A DNA stretch of 40,117 nt from Acidobacteria bacterium 28-1 (GCA_002050365.1 MWYZ01000104.1:1-40117); one strand, 5' to 3'; shown: positions 1-8,575, counted from the stretch's first letter. Notes: generated by a model from the letters alone, not told the origin. Program-made: numbers and translations.

Positions 1-1
1 G

Positions 2-100
2 AAATGGAAAGAATTTCGGCTAAAACGATTTGTGAATTTTCTGAGAAAAGCCATCGAAAACTTGTACGGTTTGGTCAGCAAAATAGAAATGCTGAACTGA
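2..100 (+). other. Possible 3' end of an unidentified gene cut by the window edge
   Basis: Frame 2 is open from the window edge to a TGA at 98-100 and would give a lysine- and hydrophobic-rich tail of about 32 residues, with segments such as RKAIENLYGLVSKIEMLN. I do not recognise the family. Frame 1 is also open, to a TGA at 154-156, so the choice of frame is uncertain. It may be the end of a gene preceding the YhcG-like nuclease, but the fragment is too short to say. Confidence 0.2.
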
Positions 101-112
101 AATTAACCAAAT

Positions 113-1177
113 TTGGAACTACTGAAACTAGCCAAACATTCAACGACGGAAATTGAAATCGGCGGTTTATACGAACAAGTTCGTCAAATTCTCGACGCGG
201 CGAAAAGCCGTGCGGCGCGAAGCATCAGTTCCGAAATGGTCGCGGCTTAATGGCACATCGGGCAGGCGATTGTCGAGCGCGAGCAAGCGGGCGAAGCACG
301 TGCCGGTTACGGCGAGCGTTTAATTGAAATGCTTTCTGTGCAGATGAAAGCCGAAGGGTTAAAAGGTTTCGGACGTAATAATCTCTGGTATATGCGCCAG
401 TTTTATTTAACCTATTCCGGAAAACTCCACGCGCTGCGTGGAGAATTGAGTTGGACGCACTACCGCCTGCTTTTGAAAGTCGAATCCGATGCGGCGCGAG
501 AGTTTTACGAAACTGAAACGGTCGCCGGAAATTGGTCAACGCGCGAACTTGAACGCCAGATAAATTCGTTTTTCTTCGAGCGCACCGCCGCATCGCAGCA
601 GAAACGTAAGATGCTCGAAAAAGGGCGCGAATCAAGCGACAAATACCAACCGCAAGATTTTGTTAAAGACCCGTATATTCTGGAATTTTTGAATCTCAGA
701 GATGTTCCCGAATTGACCGAATCACAGATTGAACAAGGTTTGCTCGACCACGTTGAAGAATTTCTGCTCGAAATGGGCAAAGGTTTTTGCTTTGTTGCCC
801 GCCAGCAGCGCATCACTATTGACGGCGACCATTTTTATATTGACCTTGTGCTTTATAATCGTTTGCTTCGCTCGTTTGTGTTGATTGATTTGAAAATGGG
901 AAAACTCACGCATCAGGACATCGGGCAAATGCAGCTTTACACAAATTATTACACGCGGGAAATGTTAGAAGAATGGGAAAATCCGACTATCGGGCTGCTT
1001 CTCTGCGCCGATAAAAACGATACGGTTGTGCGTTACACTTTGCCGGAAAACGAAGAACACATTTTCACCAAACGCTATCAATTATATTTGCCGAGCGAGC
1101 AGGAAATTGTTGATGAAATAAAGCGCGAACAGGAATTACTTTTAAGCCAAACGGCGGAAGAAAAATCAAAGTTGTGA
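113..1177 (+). pseudogene. YhcG/DUF1016 family PD-(D/E)XK nuclease, interrupted by an in-frame stop
   Basis: The family has an N-terminal DUF1016 helical domain and a C-terminal PD-(D/E)XK nuclease-like domain, and its members often sit in mobile or defence contexts. A frame open from about 107, with a possible TTG start at 113, reads GLYEQVRQILDAAKSRAARS and then meets TAA at 248-250. The same frame then resumes with WHIGQAIVEREQAGEARAGYG and runs to 1177. In the family this position is normally an aromatic residue before W-x-IG, so a TAT-to-TAA nonsense change is the simplest reading. The nuclease core is intact: FYIDLVLYN followed by LIDLKMGK supplies the Asp and Asp-x-Lys residues. Translation could restart at ATG 329 and give a 282-aa protein lacking most of the N-terminal domain. 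It is adjacent to a Y1 transposase and is one of only two plus-strand genes in the window. Confidence 0.75.
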
Positions 1178-1230
1178 AAAAGAAACTAATTGAAGTTTCG
1201 CTTCGCTAGAAACCATTAATCTGTTTTTAT

Positions 1231-1256
1231 AAATTGCCACTAGCTTTAGCTAGTGG
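1231..1256. repeat. Left hairpin/inverted repeat of the Y1-transposase element
   Basis: Positions 1237-1256 read CCACTAGCTTTAGCTAGTGG, a 9-bp stem with a 2-nt loop. Together with the flanking AAATTG it is the exact reverse complement of 1829-1854. Confidence 0.85.
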
Positions 1257-1393
1257 ATAGGTTGGTAACAGGAAATCGGCTTTAGCCAAACAAGATAAAA
1301 ATTTTCCTTTTGGCTTTAGCCTAATTAAACAGTTATCCTTTTGTCAAAGTTTGGATACATTTTGTCTGGTCAACCAAAAACCGCGAGCCGCTT

Positions 1394-1768
1394 TTGACTG
1401 ATGAAATTAGGCAGAAAGTTTTCCAACATATTAGGGAAAACGCGACAGAGAAAAATATCCATCTTGATTTCATCAACGGTTATAAAAACCACGTTCATTG
1501 TTTGATTTCGCTTGGCACAGACCAAACGATGGAAAAGATAATGCAGTTGATAAAAGGCGAATCTTCGTTTTGGATAAATAAGAACAAATTGTGCGGAGGA
1601 AGATTTGAATGGCAAGATGAGTATTTTGCGGTGTCGGTTAGCGAAACAGTTGTCGAGAGCGTGAGGAACTACATCGCCAATCAAGAAGAACATCATCGTG
1701 CAAAAAGTTTTGATGAAGAATTTGAGGGATTTATGAAAAGGGCGGGTTTTCAGAAGTTTTTAGGCTGA
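1394..1768 (+). CDS. IS200/IS605-type Y1 (HUH) transposase, start codon missing or non-canonical
   Basis: This is a single-strand transposase of the Y1/HUH superfamily. The HUH motif is NHVHC, with its histidines at 1490-1492 and 1496-1498. The catalytic tyrosine is in VRNYIANQEEHH, codon 1670-1672. The nearest start is TTG at 1394, but that would omit the conserved first strand. The frame is open back to 1325 and encodes SYPFVKVWIHFVWSTKNREP, which is clearly family sequence, yet there is no ATG, GTG or TTG between the upstream TAA at 1322-1324 and 1394. The gene may therefore have lost its start or use an unusual one. The C-terminal region ends in FMKRAGFQKFLG, and its stop codon lies inside the inner inverted repeat. 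Confidence 0.8.
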   Translation: MTDEIRQKVFQHIRENATEKNIHLDFINGYKNHVHCLISLGTDQTMEKIMQLIKGESSFWINKNKLCGGRFEWQDEYFAVSVSETVVESVRNYIANQEEHHRAKSFDEEFEGFMKRAGFQKFLG

Positions 1769-1828
1769 AGCCAAAAGGAAAATTTTTTTTAAGTTTGGCT
1801 AAAGCTGCTTGTTTTGAGATGAAGCTGT

Positions 1829-1854
1829 CCACTAGCTAAAGCTAGTGGCAATTT
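1829..1854. repeat. Right hairpin/inverted repeat of the Y1-transposase element
   Basis: Positions 1829-1848 read CCACTAGCTAAAGCTAGTGG, a 9-bp stem with a 2-nt loop. With the following CAATTT it exactly complements the left copy at 1231-1256. Confidence 0.85.
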
Positions 1855-1937
1855 AAAATTTTAAAACTATTAATTCGAGATAAAAGTTAAAAGCAAATCA
1901 ATATCGAAAATCTTTCTATAAAAACCTATTTTTCAGT

Positions 1938-2561
1938 TTATTTTAATTTGATTATATTTCTGATGTTCCGAGCTTTTTCACTAATAATTGATTCCTGACC
2001 TTTTGTTAATTCGCCGCCTATTCCGACAGCAAATGCACCGGATTTAATATAATCAACCGCATTTTCTAAATTTATGCCGCCGGTCGGAACGAATTCGATT
2101 TGCGGAAAAACCGTTTTAATGGCTTTTAAGTATGAAACTCCGCCCATTGCGCTGACTGGAAAAACTTTTACTAAATCGGCTCCGGCTTTCCACGCCGTGA
2201 AAATCTCAGTTGGAGTTAAAGCACCGGCTAACACAGCAATTTCATTTTCATTGCAAAATGATACGGTTTCCAAGTCTAAAATCGGACTGACGATAAATTT
2301 TGCACCGGCTTCGATGCACTTTTCCGCCGACTGCCGGTCTAAAACCGTTCCCGCACCGATAACAGTCGCGTTTCTATATTCGCCTGTTAATCGAGCAATC
2401 AACTCAACCGCATTTGGAATTGTCATCGTCACTTCCAAAACGTTGATGCCGCCCGCAATAAGCGCTTTTATTACGGTTTGGGCTTCTTCGTGCGAACCGG
2501 CGCGAACGACCGGAATAATACCGACTTCTCTAATTTTTTCGATAACTTCGGTTTTGCTCAT
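1938..2561 (-). CDS. eda: 2-dehydro-3-deoxyphosphogluconate (KDPG) aldolase
   Basis: This is a cytoplasmic class I aldolase that cleaves KDPG to pyruvate and glyceraldehyde-3-phosphate, the last step of the Entner-Doudoroff and hexuronate routes. It has 207 residues, close to the usual length. Visible motifs are RAGSHEEA and LEVTMTIPNAVE (active-site Glu), then GAGTVLD, the Schiff-base lysine K132 in LVKVFPVSAMGG, and the phosphate-binding PTGGINLEN. The ATG lies 7 bp after the stop of the KDG kinase gene, so the two are almost certainly cotranscribed. The pairing makes KDG from uronates the probable source of substrate. Some family members also act on 4-hydroxy-2-oxoglutarate, which the sequence does not exclude. 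Confidence 0.93.
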   Translation of the reverse strand: MSKTEVIEKIREVGIIPVVRAGSHEEAQTVIKALIAGGINVLEVTMTIPNAVELIARLTGEYRNATVIGAGTVLDRQSAEKCIEAGAKFIVSPILDLETVSFCNENEIAVLAGALTPTEIFTAWKAGADLVKVFPVSAMGGVSYLKAIKTVFPQIEFVPTGGINLENAVDYIKSGAFAVGIGGELTKGQESIISEKARNIRNIIKLK

Positions 2562-2568
2562 TTTTATT

Positions 2569-3588
2569 TTATCGCTGGATAATCCGGTTGCCGCCCGCCA
2601 TTAAATTTTTTACCTCCGACAAAGTTGATATTGAATTGTCTCCGGGCGTGGTCATCACCAGTGCGCCGAGTGCCGCGCCGCATTCGAGTGAATATTGCAC
2701 GTCTTTTCCCGCAAGTAATCCGTAAATAAAACCGGAGGCAAAAGCATCGCCGCTACCGATTCGATCGAAAACCTCTGTGTTTTTGTAATCTTTGGCTTTG
2801 TAAATCTGATTTTCGTAAAAACAAATGCCGCTTAAATCGTGCAAACTTGCTGAATGAACTTCCCGTAAAGTTGAAACGATTACCTTCAAATTCGGAAACT
2901 CATTCATCATTTTTTCGGTTGCACGACGAAAAGTATTTTCGTCAAAATTCGACAATTTCGAGTCAAAATTAAACGCTCCGAAAGCAACGTCGGCAAATAG
3001 TAAAAATTCCTTATTTAGTTGGTTGGCAACGTCTCGACCGCCGCGCATCTTCCACAATGAATCACGATAATTTAAATCATAAGAAACGATTGCGCCGCTG
3101 TCTCTGGCAATTTGCATCGCTTCTTTTGCCGCATCCGGTGTCGTGTCGGAAAGCCCCGTAAAAATTCCGCCGGTGTGAAACCATCTCGCGCCTTTTTCTA
3201 CAAAGATTTTCCGCCAGTCAATATCACCCGTTCTTAACTGCGAAATCGCCGTATTTGCCCGGTCAAAACACGAAGACGCAGAACGCAAGCCGAAACCGCG
3301 CTCAATAAAATAAAGTCCGTTTCGAGCATTCGCGCCGATGCCGTCCTCTTCGCGCCACAAAATTTCTGATGCGTCAACGCCGCCCTGCAATATAAAATCT
3401 TCGGCTAGTCTGCCGAGTGAATTATTCGCTAAAGCAGTAACAATCGCCGTTTTTTGACGGAAAGTTTTTGCGAGATTACGGGCGACATTATATTCCGCGC
3501 CGCCGTCGAAAACGCGAAACGAACGCGCCGTATGAATTCGCTCATTTTCCGGGTCAAATCGCAGCAGGACTTCGCCCAGTGAAACCAA
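2569..3588 (-). CDS. kdgK: 2-dehydro-3-deoxygluconate (KDG) kinase, PfkB family
   Basis: It phosphorylates KDG to KDPG using ATP. The 339-residue protein has the N-terminal PfkB signature region FDGGAEYNVARNLAK and the C-terminal DRIGSGDAFASGF, whose GSGD aspartate is the catalytic base. It sits between TonB receptor 1 (stop at 3663) and the KDPG aldolase (7 bp downstream). The start is odd. The first usable codon is TTG at 3588, but the frame stays open upstream and encodes KIKLKDRCRWDLVSLGEV, which resembles the natural N-terminus of this family. No ATG, GTG or TTG was found in that extension, so the true start is unresolved. The substrate is inferred from the aldolase partner; other sugar-acid kinases share the fold. 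Confidence 0.88.
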   Translation of the reverse strand: MVSLGEVLLRFDPENERIHTARSFRVFDGGAEYNVARNLAKTFRQKTAIVTALANNSLGRLAEDFILQGGVDASEILWREEDGIGANARNGLYFIERGFGLRSASSCFDRANTAISQLRTGDIDWRKIFVEKGARWFHTGGIFTGLSDTTPDAAKEAMQIARDSGAIVSYDLNYRDSLWKMRGGRDVANQLNKEFLLFADVAFGAFNFDSKLSNFDENTFRRATEKMMNEFPNLKVIVSTLREVHSASLHDLSGICFYENQIYKAKDYKNTEVFDRIGSGDAFASGFIYGLLAGKDVQYSLECGAALGALVMTTPGDNSISTLSEVKNLMAGGNRIIQR

Positions 3589-3662
3589 GTCCCAACGACA
3601 TCTATCTTTTAATTTGATTTTCAGTTCTGCTTGTTCTATTTTTCTAACCGTTTTTCCCCTCG

Positions 3663-6600
3663 CTAAAAAATCAATTTCAAACCGAACTGTAACACGCGCG
3701 GTCCGCCCTCACCCAGACGCGGATTGCCTGCCGTTACGTCGGGCGTTTCGCCAATCGCGCCGAAAGCTGAACTGTTTCGGTCTACATTCGGCAAACTAAA
3801 ATTCGGACGATTGAAAAGATTGAACGCTTCGGCGCGAAATTGCAGCGAAACATTTTCAACAATCCGCGTCGTCTTGTTGAGCGAAAAATCGAAAATATTT
3901 ACGGGCGGACCGATGATGGAATTGCGCGGCGCGTTGCCGAAAGTTCCCGCCGTCGGAATAGAAAATGCGGCGGTATTGAACCATTGTCCAGCCGTGCGCG
4001 GACCACTGTTTGGATCGCCCGTCAGGTTCGGACGGTCGTTGAGTTCGCCTGTACCGCTGACATCCGTACTCAAAAACGGCGTAATCGGAATACCGCTCGC
4101 GGCGGTATAAATTCCGCTTAACTGCCAGCCTTTGGTTAAGCGGTTTTCTCCGAATTTATCGGACAGAAAGTTCAAATCATAGACAAAGTTGAAGGTGAAG
4201 CGGTGCCGCACGTCGAAACTCGAAACAGCGCGTTCCGCTTTCAGATTGTAGCTGTCCTGCGGAAACGAAACGCCGCGTGTGCCGCCGTAAATTCCGTTGG
4301 AAGCGTCGTCAATTGATTTTGATAAAGTGTATGCAACATTCAGATTCAGCCCGCTCGTCAAACGCTGTCGGACGTTTGCTTGAAAAGCGTTATAGCTGGA
4401 ACTTGCTGAACCCTCAAGATAGTTGATAAACGAATACTGCGGGAATCTTCCATTAAACGGACGGCGCGATTGTCGCTCTGTCGGCACTGCCGATCCGGGC
4501 GTGGCTTGATTGATGTCGCGCACGCGATACAGTTTTCTGCCTTGCGAACCAACATAAGACACTTGCAAAACCGTATCCTTGAACAATTGCTGCTGCACAT
4601 TCGCGTTGTAGTTAAAAATATATGGTGTGCGCTGTTTAACGTCGGTGCCGAAGAGCGCGATATTCGTGGTCGGCAAGCCGCCCGTTGCCGCGCCAAAAAT
4701 GGATACGTTTGGACCGAAAGGAATTGGCGCGGTCGGAGTTACGTTAAAAACACCCAAACCCGGCAACGGATTCAAACCCAAACTTCCGGGTCCGCCGTTC
4801 TGAAAACCCTGCAGCAGAAAATAATCCTGCGAAGGCGTGTCGTAATATACTCCGGCTGCGCCGCGCACAACCGTTTTGCCTTTGCCAAAAACATCGTAAG
4901 CAAAGCCAAAGCGGGGCGCGAAATTATTGTAATCGGGATTCCAGGCATTCTTCAAACCCGCCTCGCCGACGCGCACCAATCCGCGGTCAGGCAAAAAATT
5001 AGACAGACGGTTTTGTTTTTCCTGCAAAACACCGAGATATTCGTAGCGCAAACCGAGATTCAAGGTCAGACGCTTTGTAACCTTCCAATCATCCTGCGCG
5101 AAAAACCCGAAGTTATTGGTAAACGTTTCGCGGCGCGTGTCTCCGCGCAGCAGAACCGTGCCGGAAGTCGAAACAACACCCGCCAGAAAATCGGCGAGAT
5201 TATTAAAATTGATACGCCCGCGAGCATTTTGGTCGGCGAACGAATCAACAATCGCCCGGCGATATTCGCCGCCGAATTTAAAGGTATGGCTGCCGCGCGT
5301 CAAGGTTACATTGTCAACCAGTTGAAACGCGCTGCTGACGCGCCCGCGCGGAACATTAGTCGGCGCGCCTAAACTGACCAAACCCGTAACCGTAATCGTC
5401 GGCAAAGAGTTTAATCCTGAACCTGTGACCAATCCGAGAGAAGCCGGGTTAAAATTCGCGTCGAGCGGCGTAAATGTCTGCTCGAAGCGATTGTAGCCGA
5501 TGCGGGCTTCGTTAAAGAGCGTCGGCGATAAAACATTGGAAAAATTCACTCCGAAAAGTTGAATTTTGGTCGGCACAACCGTTTGATATTCGGGCAGTGG
5601 CGAGCCGTTGCCGCTGGTCAAAGGAAAATTCTGCTTGCCTTTGCCGTAAATATAGCGTCCGCTCATACTGAAATTATCGCTGAAACGATGGTCAATTTTT
5701 ATCAAAAAATTATTTGAGTTGTTCAGATTGGGCGCGGCAAATGCATAGTTATTGCCGGTTTGAGCATTCAAATTTGCCGTCGGAAAAAGAGTTAAAAGGC
5801 GCGTGCTTAAAGCGTTTTCGGCTCGTCCGGCGGTTATGTTGGCGGCTCGCGCGGCGGCGATGTCAGCCGCGCCCGGCACACGCACTTGGAAAGGCGAATT
5901 GACAAATTCGCGCTGACCTTCGTAGCCGATAAAGAAAAACGTGCGGTTTTTGCCGGAACTCCAAACGGGAACGCCTTCGCCAAAATTCAAAAAAGGAAGC
6001 GGTCCGCCGAGAACTCCGCCAAAATTGCCGTTGCGAAATTCGTTGCGGGTTTGTTCAAAAAAGTTTCGCGCATCGAAATCGTCGTTGCGGATAAAGGTGT
6101 AAGCCGTGCCGTGATAATCGTTCGTTCCGGATTTGACGACGATGTTGACGACCGCGCCCGAATTGCGTCCGTATTCCGCCGCGCCTTGCGTTTGCAGCGA
6201 AAATTCGCCGAGCGCGTCAACCGGAAAAAGCGTCGCCGGCGCGCCCGTTACGCCGCCTTGATTGAATGACGGCTGATTGCGGAACGAATCGTTGTTGTCC
6301 ACGCCGTCAATCAAAAAGATATTATTTTTTTCGCGCTGCCCGTTGACGGTGAACGACCCCAAACTGCCGCGCTGACTGCGCGGAGCCGCGCCCGGCGTGA
6401 GCGTTACCAAACGGCGAAAATCGCGCCCGTTGATAGGAAGCGACTCAACCTGCCGACTGCTGATAACCTCCGACAATGTGCTGCTGTCGGTTTTGATTAG
6501 CGTGCTGTCAGTCGTTACATCAACAGTTGTCGTTACGCCTTGCGCCGTGAGCGCAGTGTCAACGCGAGTTTCGCTGCCCACGTCAACCTTGACGTTTTTG

Positions 6601-6893
6601 CGCGTGAACGGCGCGAAAGAACCGCCCGCAATTTCGACGGTATAAAAACCGACAGGCAATTCGGGAATGACGTAAAAACCGCTTTCGTCGGCGTTGACTG
6701 TGCGCTTCGCGCCCGTGCCTTCGCTGGTTACGTTGACGGTCGCATTCGGCACAACCGCGCCGTTTTGGTCGGTAACGGTGCCGAGAATTTTGCCGTTGAT
6801 TGATTGCGCCGAAACGCCCGCAGCAAACAATCCATAAAAACAAAAAGTCAGAAAAGCAAAACGAATCGCATTTTGGCGCAAGTTTTTATTCAT
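3663..6893 (-). CDS. TonB-dependent receptor with carboxypeptidase-regulatory-like domain (receptor 1)
   Basis: This outer-membrane receptor of 1076 residues is of the Oar-like type common in Acidobacteriota, and probably imports oligosaccharides using TonB energy. Residues 1-30 are a signal peptide ending AAGVSAQS. Residues about 33-115 form a carboxypeptidase-regulatory-like beta-sandwich (GTVTDQNGAVVPNATVNV). The plug follows, with LPINGRDFRRLVTLTPG and FLIDGVDNNDS. The remainder is beta-barrel, ending in LQFGLKLIF with the terminal Phe expected for Bam-dependent assembly. A good ribosome-binding site (AGGAG, 8 nt before ATG) supports the start. It is the first gene of an apparent operon with KDG kinase and KDPG aldolase, linking uptake to uronate catabolism. 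No SusD-like partner is visible. Confidence 0.9.
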   Translation of the reverse strand: MNKNLRQNAIRFAFLTFCFYGLFAAGVSAQSINGKILGTVTDQNGAVVPNATVNVTSEGTGAKRTVNADESGFYVIPELPVGFYTVEIAGGSFAPFTRKNVKVDVGSETRVDTALTAQGVTTTVDVTTDSTLIKTDSSTLSEVISSRQVESLPINGRDFRRLVTLTPGAAPRSQRGSLGSFTVNGQREKNNIFLIDGVDNNDSFRNQPSFNQGGVTGAPATLFPVDALGEFSLQTQGAAEYGRNSGAVVNIVVKSGTNDYHGTAYTFIRNDDFDARNFFEQTRNEFRNGNFGGVLGGPLPFLNFGEGVPVWSSGKNRTFFFIGYEGQREFVNSPFQVRVPGAADIAAARAANITAGRAENALSTRLLTLFPTANLNAQTGNNYAFAAPNLNNSNNFLIKIDHRFSDNFSMSGRYIYGKGKQNFPLTSGNGSPLPEYQTVVPTKIQLFGVNFSNVLSPTLFNEARIGYNRFEQTFTPLDANFNPASLGLVTGSGLNSLPTITVTGLVSLGAPTNVPRGRVSSAFQLVDNVTLTRGSHTFKFGGEYRRAIVDSFADQNARGRINFNNLADFLAGVVSTSGTVLLRGDTRRETFTNNFGFFAQDDWKVTKRLTLNLGLRYEYLGVLQEKQNRLSNFLPDRGLVRVGEAGLKNAWNPDYNNFAPRFGFAYDVFGKGKTVVRGAAGVYYDTPSQDYFLLQGFQNGGPGSLGLNPLPGLGVFNVTPTAPIPFGPNVSIFGAATGGLPTTNIALFGTDVKQRTPYIFNYNANVQQQLFKDTVLQVSYVGSQGRKLYRVRDINQATPGSAVPTERQSRRPFNGRFPQYSFINYLEGSASSSYNAFQANVRQRLTSGLNLNVAYTLSKSIDDASNGIYGGTRGVSFPQDSYNLKAERAVSSFDVRHRFTFNFVYDLNFLSDKFGENRLTKGWQLSGIYTAASGIPITPFLSTDVSGTGELNDRPNLTGDPNSGPRTAGQWFNTAAFSIPTAGTFGNAPRNSIIGPPVNIFDFSLNKTTRIVENVSLQFRAEAFNLFNRPNFSLPNVDRNSSAFGAIGETPDVTAGNPRLGEGGPRVLQFGLKLIF

Positions 6894-6970
6894 AAACTTA
6901 TCTCCTCTTAGTCTGAATTAAAATCGAAATTTTTCAATCTTCGGTGGTGCGTCTTTGATAATATACCGAG

Positions 6971-6989
6971 ATTGTCAGACATACAATTC
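6971..6989. promoter_or_regulatory. Candidate operator upstream of TonB receptor 1
   Basis: ATTGTCAGACATACAATTC contains the odd palindrome TGTC-A-GACA and the wider ATTGT-N7-ACAAT inverted repeat. A 16/19 match lies at the ROK regulator promoter (32783-32801). It sits about 80 bp before the receptor ATG. Assignment to the ROK regulator is an inference. Confidence 0.4.
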
Positions 6990-7006
6990 AGGCAAATCAT
7001 TTCAAC

Positions 7007-7035
7007 CCAATAAACACTGATGCAAAGCTTGTCAA
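7007..7035 (-). promoter_or_regulatory. Possible sigma-70 promoter of TonB receptor 1
   Basis: The minus strand carries a perfect -35 (TTGACA, 7030-7035) and, after 17 bp, only a weak -10 (TATTGG, 7007-7012). A TATATT further downstream is an alternative -10. No other feature was seen in the 222-bp gap except the operator candidate. Confidence 0.3.
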
Positions 7036-7115
7036 CAATCTGCCCTTATTCGTTTCATTACTTAAACTACAAAGTGCTGTGACTTTTCAAGAAAATTTCT
7101 CTTATGTCCAAAAAC

Positions 7116-8504
7116 CTAGAATTCATAAGCACCTATATCTGTAGAATTTTTACCAAGCAAGGAATAATTATCCAAATCAACCGCATATCCCAGTTTTACT
7201 CCTTTGTTTCTTGCAGGGCTATTTTCTTTCAGACGGAAATTTCGATTTTCATAATCCACAAAAAGCGGGTCTGCAACGATGTCTCCCTTCCCGGCAGGAA
7301 CGCCTATCGGGTCGGGATTTCCGGCGGAATAATACAAATTATGGTCGTGCGGATGGTCGCCGATAGCGGTACGCACATGCCCGACGGGTTTAATAAACGG
7401 ACCGAATACTTTTATATCTTTGGCAATCAGGAAGATGTTATTGCGAACGATGAATGAAGTTCCTTCAGGGTAGAAAGTCCAGAATACAAAGCGATCTACG
7501 TTTGGTTCGCGGGTTCTGATGACGGTGTTGTTAAGGACGCGAACATTTTTCATTGTTCCGCCGCCGATGAATTGGTTTTTGTCATCGCTCAAGTTATACG
7601 CGACCGTAATGTTTTGAACATTACGGGCAGCCATTTCTAAAAATCCGTGATTATTGACCGACGTATTATGATGGATATTTATATCATTCGCATTAAAGTT
7701 GTCATCTACGCCGTCAAGCTCGATGACACCTCCGTCAGAGCCGTACGGACCGCCGTAAGCACCGTAGTTTTCTATTCTGTTAAATGATATTTCGTTCTGC
7801 CCGGACACAATCATTATGGCAATCGGACCCCACGACCGAGCCATCATTATAGTCGCGTCGTGTAAATAATTGCGGGTGATAAGATTGTCAGTTCCTTTCA
7901 CCTTAATACCGACCGGAGTATGAAAAAATTCGCAGTTTTTAACGACATTGTGATGAGTTCCCAAAGCCAGATACACCGCTCCGAGCTTTTGTACATTTTT
8001 GTTTTTGTGGTCAGACTCCGGCGGGTTTGTATTATCGTGGAAATACAGACCGTCAATGACGACATAGCTGCCTTCTATCCTGAAGATATTTCCGTTAAGC
8101 AAATTCCAATCGGGATTTGTAAAAGACGGAGCAGGACCGCCGCCATATTTTTCAAAAAACGGCGTTAGCTCTTTTCTCGGAGTTTTTAAAATTACGTCAG
8201 CCTCAAGGCTATAGCTTGAAAAAACGATAGGCTTCTCTGCCGTTCCCGAACTTGTGAAAACAAATCCGCCGGTATAAGAAGAGCCTTTGGCAAAAAGTAT
8301 ATTGTCGCCCGGCAGAAACTTATTGCTCAGGTTTTTTAGACTTTTCCACGCCGTTTCTTTAGTCGTTCCCGAATTGTCGTCATTGCCAAACCGACTATTG
8401 ATATAATAATTTGCGGCATTTGCCGAGAAGTTAAGAAAGAAAATGAAAAGAATTAAATGGCAGATGCAGTACCATCGGAACTTAGTGAAAAAAAAACAGC
8501 TCAT
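7116..8504 (-). CDS. Secreted right-handed parallel beta-helix protein (putative polysaccharide lyase or hydrolase)
   Basis: The 462-residue protein has a hydrophobic signal segment (residues about 10-30, ending SANAA). The mature start YYINSRFGNDDNSGTTKETA is typical of secreted beta-helix proteins acting on polysaccharides. The central part has repeated coil-like units such as NVVKNCEF, NLITRNYLHD, NEISFNRIENYG and NINIHHNTSVNNHG. The C-terminus (SPARNKGVKLGYAVDLDNYS then DIGAYEF) matches the end seen in many choice-of-anchor beta-helix proteins. Catalytic residues cannot be assigned by eye, so lyase, hydrolase or binding function remains open. A GGAAGG ribosome-binding site lies about 9 nt before ATG. 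The location inside a uronate gene cluster favours a pectin- or glucuronan-like substrate. Confidence 0.75.
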   Translation of the reverse strand: MSCFFFTKFRWYCICHLILFIFFLNFSANAANYYINSRFGNDDNSGTTKETAWKSLKNLSNKFLPGDNILFAKGSSYTGGFVFTSSGTAEKPIVFSSYSLEADVILKTPRKELTPFFEKYGGGPAPSFTNPDWNLLNGNIFRIEGSYVVIDGLYFHDNTNPPESDHKNKNVQKLGAVYLALGTHHNVVKNCEFFHTPVGIKVKGTDNLITRNYLHDATIMMARSWGPIAIMIVSGQNEISFNRIENYGAYGGPYGSDGGVIELDGVDDNFNANDINIHHNTSVNNHGFLEMAARNVQNITVAYNLSDDKNQFIGGGTMKNVRVLNNTVIRTREPNVDRFVFWTFYPEGTSFIVRNNIFLIAKDIKVFGPFIKPVGHVRTAIGDHPHDHNLYYSAGNPDPIGVPAGKGDIVADPLFVDYENRNFRLKENSPARNKGVKLGYAVDLDNYSLLGKNSTDIGAYEF

Positions 8505-8544
8505 AAAATATATCCTTCCAAGATTACTTAATTATAATATGGGC

Positions 8545-8575
8545 TTTGCACAAATAATCATTTTGCACGAATAAT
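8545..8575. promoter_or_regulatory. Tandem direct repeat in the beta-helix gene promoter region
   Basis: TTTGCACAAATAAT (8545-8558) and TTTGCACGAATAAT (8562-8575) match at 13 of 14 positions with a 17-bp period. They lie 41-71 bp upstream of the ATG, next to a TATAAT-like -10 on the minus strand. They could be paired regulator sites; the protein that binds them is unknown. Confidence 0.35.

Larger units (their letters stand above)
1231..1854 (+). mobile_element. IS200/IS605-like (or RAYT-like) single-gene element with hairpin ends
   Basis: A Y1-transposase reading frame is bracketed by a perfect 26-bp inverted repeat (1231-1256 against 1829-1854). Inside this lies a second inverted pair of about 44 bp (roughly 1279-1322 against 1762-1805, about 39/44 matching) built from GGCTTTAGCC-type small palindromes. 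Hairpin ends are how IS200/IS605 and RAYT transposases recognise DNA. No accessory TnpB gene is present. The exact element boundary is inferred from the outer repeats. Confidence 0.65.

Noticed and set aside
2074..2604. 176-codon plus-strand open frame over the KDPG aldolase
   Set aside because: Shadow of a well-supported minus-strand gene.
4470..5372. 300-codon plus-strand open frame inside TonB receptor 1
   Set aside because: It is antisense to a clear barrel-coding region, rich in Arg, Ala and Gln as expected of a shadow frame, and has no domain signature.
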